Shown here: positions 45,976 to 56,859 of the stretch, one piece after another
How positions within the stretch are numbered: position 1 is the stretch's first letter
Layout of the letters: every line of letters begins with the position of its first letter
From: Rhodohalobacter sulfatireducens
GTDB taxonomy: Bacteria > Bacteroidota > Rhodothermia > Balneolales > Balneolaceae
Direction: 5' to 3'
Assembly: GCF_022012475.1 (NCBI RefSeq)
Contig: NZ_JAKLWS010000002.1
Span: 230,854-294,853, forward strand
DNA: 64,000 bases
Made by a program: the position numbers and the translations under genes
The notes under the pieces: model-generated
What the model saw: only the letters and a program-made list of their open reading frames with translations
The model's database searches: none
Told to the model about the DNA's origin: nothing

Positions 45976-46384
45976 GAATGTTCTATTAGACACCAAGATC
46001 TGTTTGGATGTGATTCTTGATCGAAAGCCATTTGCTGTGATATCAGGGGAAATTATTAACAAGGCCGAATTGGGTGTGTTTTCCGCTTTTGTCGCTGCAC
46101 ATAGTTTTGATACTCTGTTTTACATTTTAGAGAATAAAATTGGAAGAAAACAAGCTTACGTGGGCATTGAAATTTTACGAAATGTATGTTTGGTGGCAGA
46201 TGTAAGCAAATTAGTAATTGATAATGCATTAAAAGAAAAATGGCCCGATTTTGAAGATGCCATCCACTATCAAGCTGCCCTTAACTCAGGATGCGACGCT
46301 ATAGTGACACGAAATCCAAGTGATTTTAAAAAAGCAAGTCTGCCGGTTCTTTCACCTCAACAGTTTTTAGCGAAAGTCAGTTAA
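45965..46384 (+). CDS. PIN-domain ribonuclease toxin (VapC-like)
   Basis: A 139-residue PIN_3-type protein. Acidic metal-binding residues are Asp9 (VLLDTKICLDVILDR), Glu97/Asp98 (WPDFEDAIHYQAAL) and Asp111 (CDAIVTRNPSDF). PIN toxins are Mg2+-dependent RNases that cut tRNA or rRNA. The first motif reads DTK where DTN is usual, a change next to the active-site Asp that may lower activity. The start lies inside the antitoxin gene, so translation is coupled. Confidence 0.88.
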   Translation: MVYKNVLLDTKICLDVILDRKPFAVISGEIINKAELGVFSAFVAAHSFDTLFYILENKIGRKQAYVGIEILRNVCLVADVSKLVIDNALKEKWPDFEDAIHYQAALNSGCDAIVTRNPSDFKKASLPVLSPQQFLAKVS

Positions 46385-46746
46385 GAGGAATATTGAATAT
46401 TTTTCGGTGATTTTTCTCAGAATAAAATTTATTCTCCACGAATGTTTTTATAAATATGCGTTTCTGAAAAGAGAGATTATTCGATCAAAATAAACTAATC
46501 TTTTTTGACCTAACTCTCCCCCTCCCTTCGTATTCGTAGGTTGTATGTACCTGTTGCATAATTACTACAGCAGAAAAACATGCACCCTATGCCGGTAAAT
46601 TTTGGGATCGAGCTCAGCTAAACTGTGTTACCGTCTGATCGATAGATTGCAAAATCATAAAGCTGTCATTTTGGGAATCAGATTACCCGGGATTTATTTG
46701 GCCTATAAACAAGAATCAAAAACTTTAAAAATAGATCAACTAATTC
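46385..46746. other. Gene-free stretch
   Basis: 362 bases between the toxin gene and the next lipoprotein. An open frame of 89 codons overlaps the lipoprotein start but lacks any recognisable content. No hairpin with T-tract or repeat was noticed; the lipoprotein promoter must lie here. Confidence 0.5.
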
Positions 46747-47208
46747 ATGAAGTACGTTTATCTGAATCTATTCGAGTCATCTACAATAAAATCATTTATC
46801 ATTCTAATAGCTTTTGGGCTAATCACATCCATGTTTTCAGGGTGCAGCTCCTCAACATCTGCAAACGATGAGGATGGTGATCCGGAAAATGAAACCCGAA
46901 CGTTCGAGTTGGTGCTTTCGTCCGACGGCTCAACAAACGTAGGAACCGCAACTACTGAAATCATCACCCCTGATAGCGATGCCTATATCGATGAGGGGTT
47001 CTTTATAACACTCGATATCTCAGCGGGAGATTTTGAAGCCCCTTTTGATGTCAGCATGAGAGGAGGCCAGTGCGGTACCTGGGATGTACAAGTTGACGAA
47101 AAAGCCGAAATGCCCTGCGATTACGATGAGTTCCTGGCTGATCCATCCGATTTGAAGGTTACTTCCGAAGACGGAAGCGGTGTTGAAGCGTATGCTGAAG
47201 GATCGTAG
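46747..47208 (+). CDS. Small lipoprotein
   Basis: A 153-residue protein with a hydrophobic signal and lipobox FSGC (Cys33) followed by a Ser/acidic linker. The mature domain (about 50-150) is acidic and beta-rich with two cysteines (GGQCGTWDVQ and EMPCDYDEF), which could form a disulfide. No family was recognised. It is probably surface or periplasmic, and its function is unknown. A hairpin follows the gene. Confidence 0.75.
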   Translation: MKYVYLNLFESSTIKSFIILIAFGLITSMFSGCSSSTSANDEDGDPENETRTFELVLSSDGSTNVGTATTEIITPDSDAYIDEGFFITLDISAGDFEAPFDVSMRGGQCGTWDVQVDEKAEMPCDYDEFLADPSDLKVTSEDGSGVEAYAEGS

Positions 47209-47237
47209 ATGGTTTAAACGTGGAAGATTGATATATG

Positions 47238-47279
47238 TTGGCAGGAACCGGAAGTCCGCTGGATTCCTGCCAAATTTAT
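47238..47279 (+). terminator. Hairpin after the lipoprotein gene
   Basis: Perfect 10-base-pair stem TTGGCAGGAA/TTCCTGCCAA with a 16-base loop, followed by ATTTATA. It lies between convergent genes. Confidence 0.7.
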
Positions 47280-47303
47280 ACAATAGATTTGATAGAACAG
47301 CAC

Positions 47304-47795
47304 TTAATCCAAAGGACTGAAGAGCCAAAAATCTTCAAATTTCCACTCTCCATCTGCCGGAGTACCCACTGCAACAGCAAACTTATTTTCAGGGCGCATT
47401 TCATACGATATTCTCACATCCTCTCCTTGTTTTTGAAAAAGCGCTCGACCATTGCTGCTCTCCAGAAAGGTATAATGATCAAATTCATCCTTTTCTTCTA
47501 CACCAATAAGTCCGGGTCTGAAATGCTTTACTTTTACTTCAAGACCGGTGTCTGTCATTTCAATGGCAAAAATTTCATATAGAACAGCCCGTCCATCACC
47601 GATTATTCGAACTACACCAACGATATTATCGCCCTCCGGCTCAGTCCAAAATGCCTCAACCAGATTTCCATTTCTTGTGGCCTCCCAGTGTCCGGATAAG
47701 AATTCTATATCAGAAAGTGTACCATTATTTTGAGCCTTGACATCAATGAAAAAGACGGTTAAAAAAAACAGAAAAAGGAATAATTTATTTTTCAT
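47304..47795 (-). CDS. DUF6265 family exported protein
   Basis: A 163-residue protein with signal peptide (ending VKAQ). The mature part is a small beta-barrel domain with the DUF6265 pattern FLSGHWEATRNGNLVEAFWTEPEGD. The family resembles lipocalin or FABP-like folds that bind small hydrophobic ligands; its role is unknown. It is monocistronic. Confidence 0.83.
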   Translation of the reverse strand: MKNKLFLFLFFLTVFFIDVKAQNNGTLSDIEFLSGHWEATRNGNLVEAFWTEPEGDNIVGVVRIIGDGRAVLYEIFAIEMTDTGLEVKVKHFRPGLIGVEEKDEFDHYTFLESSNGRALFQKQGEDVRISYEMRPENKFAVAVGTPADGEWKFEDFWLFSPLD

Positions 47796-48360
47796 AATAT
47801 TTCTTTTTTTAAATTTTAAACAAGAATCAAAAACATATGAAAAAAATTATTTAAGATGTGATTAATATTTTCAGCTGAATAGTTCTATGAAAAGACAAAA
47901 GGTTACTTAACCGGGTAAGCTGCGATTAAAGATCGGGCTGAGCGAAGCTAGGAGGGAGAGTGATTGAAAAAACTGCACAGAAAAAACATCGTGTAAATCA
48001 ATATTTGAAAATTGACAGATACTGATATAAAAAGAACCATCTACTCATTTTATACGCTTTGCCTAGACAGTTCGAAATTCGTTCAATGGTAGAATCTCGG
48101 AAAACAAGCATTCAGGCGTTCTGTTATCTTGAGCTTTGTATTAGAGCGGAACCAAAAAGAAATCAAGAGGATAGCAGAGTCAACGTTTTGGAAAATTATT
48201 GATACTTGTTGTAAGCAATTAAATGTTCAAACAATTGCACATAAATATTTTTTTCATTATTTAGTTCGAATAATCGAATATATAATTGTTTATTTATTGT
48301 AATTTTTATTAGTTCTTCAGTTATTTTTTTCTATTATCACATGGAATCCAATCATCTTCA
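47796..48360. other. Gene-free stretch upstream of the DUF1553 operon
   Basis: 565 bases, AT-rich near the right end, between two divergent genes. It must hold both promoters. No clear operator, hairpin or RNA gene could be picked by eye. Confidence 0.5.
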
Positions 48361-51300
48361 ATGAAACCTGTCTCAGTTCATACAAATAACAGAAATTCCA
48401 GTTTTGGTGTGATTCTGTTTCTTTTGGTGATGATTTTATTCTCCTCAGCTTGTAATTCTGAGAACGAGCAATTTGCAGGGGATCCGATTCCTGAGGAGAT
48501 TGATTTCAATTTTGATGTAAAGCCAATCCTGTCCGACCGCTGTTTTGCCTGCCACGGACCGGATGAGGCAGCTGTTGAAGCGAATTTGCAACTTACAACA
48601 GAAGAGCTGGCTTACGCGGCGTTGGGCGAAGAAAAAGATCGGTATGCAATTGTACCGGGGGATCCGCATGACAGTGAACTGTATAAACGTATCACCTCCG
48701 ATGAACCGGACTTCATGATGCCCCCGCCTACATCGAACCTGAGTATTACAGACCGGGAAATCGCTATTCTCAAGAAATGGATCGAACAGGGCGCTGAATA
48801 CAAAAAGCACTGGTCATTCATTCCTCCGGAAAAACCGGGCCTTCCTGATGTTGACAATGAGGAGTGGCCACAAAATGAAATCGACTACTTTGTTTTAAAC
48901 AAGATGGAGGAGATGGAATTTTCGCCTTCCGAACGGGCATCCAAAGAAAAACTGATGCGCCGTGTTTCATTTGATCTGACTGGATTACCACCCACCGTAA
49001 ATGAAGTAAACGACTTTATTTCTGATGATTCCCCGGATGCCTATGAAAAAGTGGTGGATCGCCTGTTGGCTTCCAAAGCGTATGGGGAGCGCATGGCCAC
49101 GGAATGGCTGGATGTTTCGCGATATGCTGATACACACGGGTACCAGGATGACGGCCCCAATCATATGTGGCCCTGGCGGGATTGGGTGATCGAAGCGTTC
49201 AACGAGAACATGCCCTTTGATCAATTTACCACCTGGCAAATTGCCGGGGATATGCTGCCGAATGCAACCCGCGAACAAAAACTGGCAACGGGCTTCAACC
49301 GGGTTCACATGCAAAGTCAGGAGGGAGGAATTGTAGATGAGGAGTACCGGGTGGAATATGTGGCCGACAGAACCAATACAACGGCCTCCGCTTTTCTGGG
49401 AATGACCATGGAGTGTGCGAGATGCCACGACCACAAATACGATCCCATCTCCCAAAAAGAGTATTTCCAGTTTTCTGCGTTCTTCAACAATGTAAATGAT
49501 GCTGGACAGATTCCAAATGAGGGGATGGCGGGCCCCACGATTTTACTGCCCGACAGCGAAGCTAATCAACAGATTAGTTACCTGGAAGAGCAGATCCAAA
49601 AACAGGAGAGGGAATTAGAAAAATATACTACGACTAAAAGTGGTGGCTTTTCGCAATGGATGAATTCGGGGGTGGGTGAGCAGTCCCTCCAACCGGCAGA
49701 TGATGGTTTGGTGACGCATGTAGATTTTAACTCTATCGAAGATGGCCAGATCATGGAATTAGTCGGTGATTCACTTGCAGGGCAGATCAAAGGTGAACTG
49801 CCGATTCGGGATGGAGTTGATGGTAAAGCGCTCGAATTCAATAAAGGAAATTCTATTGACCTGGGCGATATCGCAACCTTTGAACGAACCGAGCCGTTTT
49901 CGCTGAGTATTTGGGTGAATCCATCGGACACAACTGCGGGATCGGAGGCCCCGGTGATTGTGAAGATGGGGATGATCTTTATTGGCTACAGGGGATATGA
50001 CCTGACCCTTCTTGAAAACAAAGTTTCCGTCCGACTGGTCCACGGATGGCCGTTCAATTCGATTAAAGTGACAACACGTGATGCGCTGCCACTCAATCAA
50101 TGGAGTCATATTGGGGTCACATACGACGGGTCAAGCGAAGCCGGTGGAATTGATATCTTTGTGAATGGAGATCGCTGGGACTCTGAGATATTCCAGGATA
50201 ACCTGTTTAAGAATATTGCCATCGGCGAAGAACAAAAGACCTATCCCTACCAGAATTTCTTGGTTGGCGAACGAAATTCATTTGAAAAAATAGAGTATAA
50301 AGGACTGAAACTCGATGAACTGAAGATTTATAACCGCCGGTTGAGCCAGGCCGAGATGATGGCACTGGCCGGAAGCGATGATTTACCGGCATTGATGGCA
50401 GGTTCAACTAACCTTCAGGACCAATACAGGGAGCAGATATTAGCCGAACACTATCTTCTCCGTGAAGATGAAACATATCGCCAATATTTTGATGAACTTC
50501 TTCAACTCCGGGTTCAAAAAAGCCAGGTGACCGACACTCTCCGGGAAGTAATGGTGATGGGCGAGCGGATTCAACCGAGAGATACCTATGTTCTTGACCG
50601 GGGTTTATATGATCAGCGCGGGGAGAAAGTGGAAGCCAATGTTCCGAAAAGTGTAATGGACTTTCCACCCGACCTTCCCCGAAACAGGCTGGGGCTGGCG
50701 CAGTGGCTTGTCAGTGACGAAAATCCGCTAACAGCTCGTGTGATCGTGAACCGGTACTGGCAGATGTATTTTGGAAATGGAATTGTAGATACACCCGGCG
50801 ATTTTGGCAACCAGGGGTCGCTGCCTACCCACCCGGAACTGCTTGACTGGCTGGCGGTAACCTTTCGAGAAAATGGCTGGGACCTGAAAGCGTTACACAA
50901 GAATATTGTGATGTCGAGTACCTATCAGCAGTCGGCTGTTATTACAGAAGAAAAATTGGCGGAAGATCCGTCCAATAAATATTTAGCAAGGGGCCCTCGT
51001 TTCCGTATGTCGGCTGAGATGATTCGAGATAACGCACTGGCTGCAAGCGGCTTGTTGGTGGAAAAAGTGGGCGGTCCCAGTGTGAAACCCTATCAACCCG
51101 AGGGATTGTGGAAAGAGAAAACATCCGGCCGGTACCTGCCTGAATATATACAAGATCACGGGGACTCGTTGTACAGGAGAAGTCTATATACCTTCTGGAA
51201 ACGAACGTCACCGCCGCCTTTTATGACCACATTTGATGCCCCGGGCCGGAGTCATATGTCGCTCAATCGAGGCAAAACAAGTACACCTTTACAGGCGCTG

Positions 51301-51630
51301 TTCACTCTGAATGATCCTCAGTTTGTGGAGGCCTCCCGTTTACTTGCCGAGCGCATGATGACCGAGGGCGGTGAAAACCTGGAGAGCCAGATATCCTTTG
51401 CGTTCAAAGCAGCTACGGCACGAACCCCGAAAGAGCAAGAGATTCAGCTGCTCTCTGAACTCTACATGGAAGAATTTGAAGCCTTTCAAGCAGAGCCGGC
51501 AAGAGCCGATTCCCTTCTGGGCGTTGGTGAATACCCGGTGGATAACAATCTGGATACCACTCAATTAGCAGCAGGAACCATTGTAGCGAGTACGATCCTC
51601 AATCTCGACGAAACGATAACCAAGGAATAG
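48361..51630 (+). CDS. PSCyt1-DUF1549-LamG-DUF1553 lipoprotein (planctomycete-type cytochrome)
   Basis: A 1089-residue lipoprotein (lipobox SSAC, Cys31). Domains in order: planctomycete cytochrome c domain (about 45-140) with haem motif CFACH (61-65); DUF1549 (about 160-370), which ends with a second motif [11 protein letters not shown]; a LamG/concanavalin-like domain (about 450-620), possibly glycan-binding; and DUF1553 (about 760-1040, [25 protein letters not shown]). These proteins are abundant in Planctomycetes and Verrucomicrobia, sit with DUF1501 partners and are suspected to act in polysaccharide or sugar oxidation; their reaction is not proven. It is the first gene of a four-gene operon. 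Confidence 0.92.
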   Translation: MKPVSVHTNNRNSSFGVILFLLVMILFSSACNSENEQFAGDPIPEEIDFNFDVKPILSDRCFACHGPDEAAVEANLQLTTEELAYAALGEEKDRYAIVPGDPHDSELYKRITSDEPDFMMPPPTSNLSITDREIAILKKWIEQGAEYKKHWSFIPPEKPGLPDVDNEEWPQNEIDYFVLNKMEEMEFSPSERASKEKLMRRVSFDLTGLPPTVNEVNDFISDDSPDAYEKVVDRLLASKAYGERMATEWLDVSRYADTHGYQDDGPNHMWPWRDWVIEAFNENMPFDQFTTWQIAGDMLPNATREQKLATGFNRVHMQSQEGGIVDEEYRVEYVADRTNTTASAFLGMTMECARCHDHKYDPISQKEYFQFSAFFNNVNDAGQIPNEGMAGPTILLPDSEANQQISYLEEQIQKQERELEKYTTTKSGGFSQWMNSGVGEQSLQPADDGLVTHVDFNSIEDGQIMELVGDSLAGQIKGELPIRDGVDGKALEFNKGNSIDLGDIATFERTEPFSLSIWVNPSDTTAGSEAPVIVKMGMIFIGYRGYDLTLLENKVSVRLVHGWPFNSIKVTTRDALPLNQWSHIGVTYDGSSEAGGIDIFVNGDRWDSEIFQDNLFKNIAIGEEQKTYPYQNFLVGERNSFEKIEYKGLKLDELKIYNRRLSQAEMMALAGSDDLPALMAGSTNLQDQYREQILAEHYLLREDETYRQYFDELLQLRVQKSQVTDTLREVMVMGERIQPRDTYVLDRGLYDQRGEKVEANVPKSVMDFPPDLPRNRLGLAQWLVSDENPLTARVIVNRYWQMYFGNGIVDTPGDFGNQGSLPTHPELLDWLAVTFRENGWDLKALHKNIVMSSTYQQSAVITEEKLAEDPSNKYLARGPRFRMSAEMIRDNALAASGLLVEKVGGPSVKPYQPEGLWKEKTSGRYLPEYIQDHGDSLYRRSLYTFWKRTSPPPFMTTFDAPGRSHMSLNRGKTSTPLQALFTLNDPQFVEASRLLAERMMTEGGENLESQISFAFKAATARTPKEQEIQLLSELYMEEFEAFQAEPARADSLLGVGEYPVDNNLDTTQLAAGTIVASTILNLDETITKE

Positions 51631-51634
51631 AATC

Positions 51635-53095
51635 ATGTCTGAAGAAATTGACAAGCTGAATTGCAACATGAATCGCCGGCATTTTCTTTCCAAGACCAGC
51701 ATGGGTTTGGGTGCAGCTGCGTTAGCTTCACTGATCAGCCCAAAAGCGCTTTTTGGAGATCGGTCGGGGGGATTGGACGGTGTGCTGGATTCTCCGCATA
51801 TCATCCCTAAAGCCAAACGAATTATCTACCTGTTTCAAAGTGGTGGTCCTTCCCAGCAGGATATGTTCGATTACAAACCGAAATTAAGGGAATTACACGG
51901 CTCGGATCTCCCTCCTTCGGTGAGAGGAGATCAGCGATTGACAGGCATGACTGCCAACCAGGATGGATTCCCCCTGGCTGGATCTCACTACAACTTTGAG
52001 CGATATGGCGACAGCGGTATTTACGTGAGTGAATTGATGCCCCATACAGCTGAAGTTGTGGACGAACTTTGCTTCGTAAAATCGGTGTATACAGATGCCA
52101 TCAACCATGATCCGGCCATTACGTTTATTCAAACCGGATCTCAGCAGGCGGGACGGCCCAGTATGGGGTCGTGGGTTAGTTACGGGCTGGGATCGGATAA
52201 TGAAAACCTGCCGGCATTCAGCGTGTTAATCTCCCGTGGTTCGGGACGTCCGTTTGATCAGCCTCTTTACTCCCGTCTTTGGGGAAATGGGTTTTTGCCG
52301 TCACTGCACCAAGGGGTTCAGTTTCGGTCCGGGAAGGATCCGGTGTTGAACCTGAATGATCCACCGGGTGTGAATAAGATGAGCCGGCGAAATATGCTGA
52401 GCAAGCTGAAGGACCTGAATAAGCTGCACCTGGATGAGTTTGGTGATCCGGAAATTACCACCCGTATCAGCCAGTATGAGATGGCGTATCGAATGCAGAC
52501 CTCCGTGCCCGAAACGATGGATGTATCTGATGAGCCGGATTGGGTATTTGACATGTATGGGGAAGATGCCCGAAAACCGGGAACGTATGCGGCCAATTGT
52601 TTACTCGCGCGCCGTCTCGCAGAACGGGACGTGAAATTTGTACAGTTATACCACATGGGATGGGATCAGCATAATGGCATTCCCGATCAGCTGCCCCTTC
52701 AGTGTAAAGATATTGATCAGGCTTCAGCGGCCTTGGTAAAAGATTTAAAACAGCGTGGTTTGCTGGATGAAACACTTGTGATTTGGGGTGGAGAATTTGG
52801 CCGAACCTCTTACTGCCAGGGACAACTGACCAAAGAAACTTACGGAAGAGATCACCACCCACGATGCTTTACAATGTGGATGGCAGGTGCTGGAATAAAA
52901 TCGGGTTTTGAGTATGGTAAAACGGATGAGTTTGGGTATAACATTGTCGAAAATCCAGTACATATTCACGACATCCAGGCTACTATTTTACACCTGATGG
53001 GGGTGGACCATGAACGGCTCACATACAAACACCAGGGCCGCCGCTTCCGTCTGACAGATGTACACGGACATGTAGTGGAAGATATTTTAGCTTGA
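51635..53095 (+). CDS. DUF1501 family Tat-exported protein
   Basis: A 486-residue protein with a twin-arginine signal ([20 protein letters not shown], Arg14-Arg15). DUF1501 belongs to the alkaline-phosphatase/sulfatase-like superfamily; segments seen include [32 protein letters not shown] and [14 protein letters not shown], with His and Asp residues suited to metal binding. It starts 4 bases after the DUF1553 gene, the usual pairing. The two are thought to form a periplasmic complex acting on glycans or their derivatives; substrate unknown. Confidence 0.92.
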   Translation: MSEEIDKLNCNMNRRHFLSKTSMGLGAAALASLISPKALFGDRSGGLDGVLDSPHIIPKAKRIIYLFQSGGPSQQDMFDYKPKLRELHGSDLPPSVRGDQRLTGMTANQDGFPLAGSHYNFERYGDSGIYVSELMPHTAEVVDELCFVKSVYTDAINHDPAITFIQTGSQQAGRPSMGSWVSYGLGSDNENLPAFSVLISRGSGRPFDQPLYSRLWGNGFLPSLHQGVQFRSGKDPVLNLNDPPGVNKMSRRNMLSKLKDLNKLHLDEFGDPEITTRISQYEMAYRMQTSVPETMDVSDEPDWVFDMYGEDARKPGTYAANCLLARRLAERDVKFVQLYHMGWDQHNGIPDQLPLQCKDIDQASAALVKDLKQRGLLDETLVIWGGEFGRTSYCQGQLTKETYGRDHHPRCFTMWMAGAGIKSGFEYGKTDEFGYNIVENPVHIHDIQATILHLMGVDHERLTYKHQGRRFRLTDVHGHVVEDILA

Positions 53096-53125
53096 ATTCA
53101 GTCATTTCAAGAACAATTTAAAAGA

Positions 53126-53180
53126 GCCACAGAAGCACGGAATCCCCTGAAATTTCCGTGAATTTCTGTGTTTCAGTGGC
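53126..53180. repeat. Near-palindromic element inside the DUF1553 operon
   Basis: Terminal GCCAC/GTGGC and inner CACGGAA/TTCCGTG segments with TTCTGTG make a long imperfect inverted repeat in the only real gap (120 bases) of the operon. It may be a dispersed repeat or an mRNA-processing hairpin. Confidence 0.6.
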
Positions 53181-53215
53181 AAATGATTATAGCCTAAACT
53201 CTTAGAAAACAATAG

Positions 53216-54280
53216 ATGGCAGATTCTAAAACAACACGCCGGGACTTTATCAAAAAAAGCTCACTTTTAGCGGGCGGAGCGATTATTCCTTCGATATTTC
53301 ATATCGGGCGAAGTAAACCAAAATTGGAGGATACCATTTTAGGTCACGGAGATTTCCAATATCGGGTCCATCAGGAATGGGGAAATCTTGATCCTGAAAA
53401 TACACCTGTGAAGAATTGCCACGAGATGGTGTTGGACTCACAAGGTCGTCTGATTATGATTACCGATGAGGTTCAGAATAACATCATCATTTATGATAAA
53501 AGTGGAAAACTTTTGGAATCCTGGGGAGATCAATTTCCGGGTGGACACGGGTTGACCTTGTTTGATGAAGGCGGGGAAGATGTCCTTTTTATTACCGACT
53601 ACAGTCTTGAAAAAGTTTTTAAAACAACTACAGATGGTCGAATGTTGATGACCATCGGTCATCCAAATACAATTGGAGTGTATGGGGAGGAGGATCCGTT
53701 CCGCCCTACGGAAACGGCAATTGCTCCCAACGGAGATATTTATGTTGCCGACGGGTACGGCTCCCAGTTTATCTTGCAATATGATTCAGATGGTAATTTT
53801 ATCCGTAAATTTGGAGGAGCGGGCGACGAAGATCATCTGTTCAGCACGGCTCATGGCGTGGCTATTGATGACAGAAGTGGAACTCCGACTCTGCTCTGTA
53901 CATCCAGGGGACACAACTCCTTCAAAAGGTTTACAATGGACGGCGAATACCTCGAAACGATTTTTTTGCCGGGAGCCTTTGTTTGTCGGCCTGTGATTGA
54001 TGACGGAAATATCTACTCCGGTGTTTGCTGGTCGCGTTTACGATACCTGAATCAAACCGATAATTCCGGGTTCGTCACCATACTGAACGATCAAAATAGA
54101 GTCGTTTCGAATCCGGGAGGAACGCAACCGGAATATGAAAATGGTGAGCTACAGTTGATGGTACAGGAAAATCCTTTGTTTAATCACTGCCACGATGTTT
54201 GTGTGGACGAGGATAAAAACCTGTACGTCTGCCAGTGGAACGCCGGCCAAACATATCCAATTAAACTGGAACGAGTATAG
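53216..54280 (+). CDS. Tat-exported NHL-repeat beta-propeller protein
   Basis: A 354-residue protein with twin-arginine signal TTRRDFIKKSSLLAGGAI (6-23) and a six-bladed NHL-type beta-propeller (about 40-350). Repeats include GHGLTLFDEGGEDVLFITD, AIAPNGDIYVADGYGSQFI, GVAIDDRSG and CVDEDKNLYVCQWN. Similar proteins occur in planctomycete-type DUF1553 clusters as companions. The propeller may bind a sugar or act as a lyase/lactonase; no active site can be assigned. The downstream membrane cytochrome gene starts 3 bases later. Confidence 0.85.
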   Translation: MADSKTTRRDFIKKSSLLAGGAIIPSIFHIGRSKPKLEDTILGHGDFQYRVHQEWGNLDPENTPVKNCHEMVLDSQGRLIMITDEVQNNIIIYDKSGKLLESWGDQFPGGHGLTLFDEGGEDVLFITDYSLEKVFKTTTDGRMLMTIGHPNTIGVYGEEDPFRPTETAIAPNGDIYVADGYGSQFILQYDSDGNFIRKFGGAGDEDHLFSTAHGVAIDDRSGTPTLLCTSRGHNSFKRFTMDGEYLETIFLPGAFVCRPVIDDGNIYSGVCWSRLRYLNQTDNSGFVTILNDQNRVVSNPGGTQPEYENGELQLMVQENPLFNHCHDVCVDEDKNLYVCQWNAGQTYPIKLERV

Positions 54281-54283
54281 TTT

Positions 54284-55669
54284 ATGGGCGAATCATCTGA
54301 TCTTTATCTTTTTATTGGACGGTTTCATCCGCTCTTCGTACATCTCCCGATTGGCTTTTTGCTTTTGGCGTTTCTATTTGAAGTATGTTCACGGTTTAAA
54401 AGATTTGAACATCTTGGATCCGCTGTATCATTTAGTCTGTTGTTGGGCTTTGCAAGTGCAGTTGCCGCTGCCGCTACCGGTTACCTTCTCTCAGAGGATG
54501 GGGGGTACGGAGAAGACTTACTTTGGATACATAAATGGCTTGGAATTTCGGTTGCTGTAATATCACTATGTGCCTTTGTGCTTCGTCAGTGGTTTTATGA
54601 GAATGTACAGCTAAAAAAATTGTACACATTCCTGATGTGGGGTATGATTGCCTGTTTGTTTGGTGCGGGTCACTATGGCGGATCGTTAACCCATGGCTCA
54701 GATTACCTGGTACAATACATGCCGGAACCCTTGCGTGCCATAACCGGCGCACCCGTTGTTGAAGCAAAAAGTATCAAAAAGATTGAGGACCTGGATTCAG
54801 CAAAGGTATTTATGGATGTGATTCATCCCATTCTGGATACACGTTGTGTAAGCTGCCATAACCCGGAAAAATATGAGGGAGATCTTTTACTTACATCGTA
54901 TGATGAGATTCTTCAAGGCGGTGAAAGTGGTCCTGCGCTGGAGGCGGGAAGTGCTGCAACAAGCGAGCTGGTAAAACGGATTTTACTGCCAGATCGCCAC
55001 GACGACCTGATGCCGCCATCCGGGAAGCAGCCATTGACCGAGGACCAGAAAGATCTTATCGCATGGTGGGTTGATTTGGGAGCTCCGACGGATGAGTCAA
55101 TTTCAGAGCTGGATGTACCGGACAATATTTTGGCAAAACTGAATAAACTTACCGTTGACGGAACAGGCTTCTTGGTGCGAACAGAGGTGAGTGAACCGGA
55201 TACGAGCCTGGTGAATGAACTAAACAACGGCGGTAGTTTTCGAATTTCACGAATTGCCCAAGATTCAAATTTCTTGCAGGTTAAAACCAGGAACTCGGAC
55301 GGAATGATTGATCTACATCAGTTATCACCTCTTTCATCCCAGGTTACATGGTTAGACTTATCGGGAACGGCCATTTCTGATAGCTCACTGGCTGCGATAT
55401 CTAATTTTGAAAATCTTACCCGGCTTCATCTTTCTCAAACGGATATTGAAAACAATTCTCTTCAGCACTTAAAAAACCTTGCACACCTTGAATATTTAAA
55501 CCTTTATGGAACGACTATCAGTGATGAGGGACTGGACAATCTAACGGGGCTTCAAAGCTTGCACTCACTCTACATCTGGCAGACTGAAGTAACCGAATCC
55601 GGCGTTGAGCAGTTGAAAAGCCAACTTCCAAATTTACAGATAGATACAGGCTGGCAAAGTGAAATTTGA
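54284..55669 (+). CDS. Membrane cytochrome c with C-terminal leucine-rich repeats
   Basis: A 461-residue protein with four membrane helices in a DUF2231-like module (about 17-133), then a planctomycete cytochrome c domain (about 165-265, haem motif CVSCH at 188-192 and DLMPPSGKQPLT). A linker and about five leucine-rich repeats (about 340-455: VTWLDLSGTAISDSSL, NLTRLHLSQTDIENNSL, HLEYLNLYGTTISDEGL) complete it. It is likely the membrane-bound electron acceptor for the upstream periplasmic proteins. The combination of a quinone-side membrane module, cytochrome and LRR is unusual outside planctomycete-like clusters. Confidence 0.88.
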   Translation: MGESSDLYLFIGRFHPLFVHLPIGFLLLAFLFEVCSRFKRFEHLGSAVSFSLLLGFASAVAAAATGYLLSEDGGYGEDLLWIHKWLGISVAVISLCAFVLRQWFYENVQLKKLYTFLMWGMIACLFGAGHYGGSLTHGSDYLVQYMPEPLRAITGAPVVEAKSIKKIEDLDSAKVFMDVIHPILDTRCVSCHNPEKYEGDLLLTSYDEILQGGESGPALEAGSAATSELVKRILLPDRHDDLMPPSGKQPLTEDQKDLIAWWVDLGAPTDESISELDVPDNILAKLNKLTVDGTGFLVRTEVSEPDTSLVNELNNGGSFRISRIAQDSNFLQVKTRNSDGMIDLHQLSPLSSQVTWLDLSGTAISDSSLAAISNFENLTRLHLSQTDIENNSLQHLKNLAHLEYLNLYGTTISDEGLDNLTGLQSLHSLYIWQTEVTESGVEQLKSQLPNLQIDTGWQSEI

Positions 55670-56271
55670 TGTGGCTTTTATCTTAGGTAAGTGGAAATTT
55701 AACTTCTAAATTTGTGCCAATCACAGCCGATGTTATTTTGAGTTACAAGTAAAATCTAAATGATTTATTAAGGCCATTTGAAATCGTTGTCAATAAAAAA
55801 TTTCGATTTACGCCAAAATAATCTTCTGGTTAATCCACTGATCCCGATTCTAATTAGTTTGCAGTTTCTTCTGCAGAATCTCAAGAGAACCTCTAAAATA
55901 AAATATTACAATTACTTACCGGACTGTTTTAACATTCACTTAAAGCAATTAAAGTCTGCCAAATTTGAAATAGTCTCTAAACTCCAAGTTATGAATCGTT
56001 GCTTTTCATTAAAACTTAAATTACAGACGGTTCAAGAGTCTAAATGGTGTAAGTATTATATATTCTTGCACTGAAACCTAAAAAAAAGAGGATTCAGAAG
56101 CCTTATTGTTTAATAATAATTAGTGATTTAATAAATCTTAAACGATGTATTATTAAATCTTAGTATCATGATGAAAAGGTTTCCATAAATATTTCAAATC
56201 AATACATTAGGAGAAAAATCTTTTGAATCTAAGTAAAAGATGGTTTAAAAAAATTTTATACAAATCCATAT
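55670..56271. other. AT-rich gap before the sigma factor gene
   Basis: 602 bases without a supported gene. One 98-codon frame starting with TTG at 55778 has no recognisable content and a biased AT-rich composition. The sigma factor promoter should lie near the right end. Confidence 0.5.
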
Positions 56272-56859
56272 ATGAGCAAAAGCTATACAAATGTCGATGA
56301 TGAGAAGCTGTGGGAGACGTTTGTTCGTGAAAGTGATGAAGTGGCTTTTGAAATATTATACAAGAGATATTATGTACAGCTTGTCAGATTTTCCTGGCGC
56401 TATTCAAAATCAAAAGCTGTTTCTGAAGAATTAGTACAGGATTTTTTTGCGGAAATTTGGGAAAATGCTGACCTCTTAAACCTCACAAACTCAATTAGAG
56501 CATATTTTTATAAAGCAATTCGCAACTCGAGTTTAAACTACTTAAAGCATAAAAAAGTAAGAGAGAAATATGATCCAGAATGGATGTCTATGAAAAAGGA
56601 GACCGTAATGCCAGAAATTGAGGATAAATTTCGAGAAGAAAAGATACGTGAAGCAATTAAAGAAGCCGTGGAAAGTCTACCGGAGCGTAGTCGTATGACA
56701 TATAAATTGCATAGGTATGATGGTCTTACATATGAGGAGATAGCCGAAGTAATGGGAGTGTCAGTTAAAACCGTGGAATCACAAATGACTCGATCATTAA
56801 AAATCTTACGTAGTCAACTTTCTTATCTACTACCACTACTGTTGATTATAGTAGCTTAG
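56272..56859 (+). CDS. ECF RNA polymerase sigma factor
   Basis: A 195-residue sigma-70 family ECF factor. Region 2 (about 20-90) includes FEILYKRYYVQLVRFSWRY and ELVQDFFAEIWEN. Region 4 (about 128-182) contains LPERSRMTYKLHRYDGLTY and the helix-turn-helix EIAEVMGVSVKTVESQM. The hydrophobic C-terminus (LSYLLPLLLIIVA) is seen in many Bacteroidota SusC-linked sigma factors. It is followed by FecR, SusC and SusD genes and would turn on that locus when the anti-sigma factor is relieved. Confidence 0.93.
   Translation: MSKSYTNVDDEKLWETFVRESDEVAFEILYKRYYVQLVRFSWRYSKSKAVSEELVQDFFAEIWENADLLNLTNSIRAYFYKAIRNSSLNYLKHKKVREKYDPEWMSMKKETVMPEIEDKFREEKIREAIKEAVESLPERSRMTYKLHRYDGLTYEEIAEVMGVSVKTVESQMTRSLKILRSQLSYLLPLLLIIVA

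Noticed and set aside
46602..46871. 89-residue open frame overlapping the lipoprotein start
   Set aside because: The overlapping frame has a clear lipobox signal; this one has nothing recognisable.
55778..56074. 98-residue open frame with TTG start in the gap before the sigma factor
   Set aside because: AT-rich composition, no ribosome site and no recognisable content.
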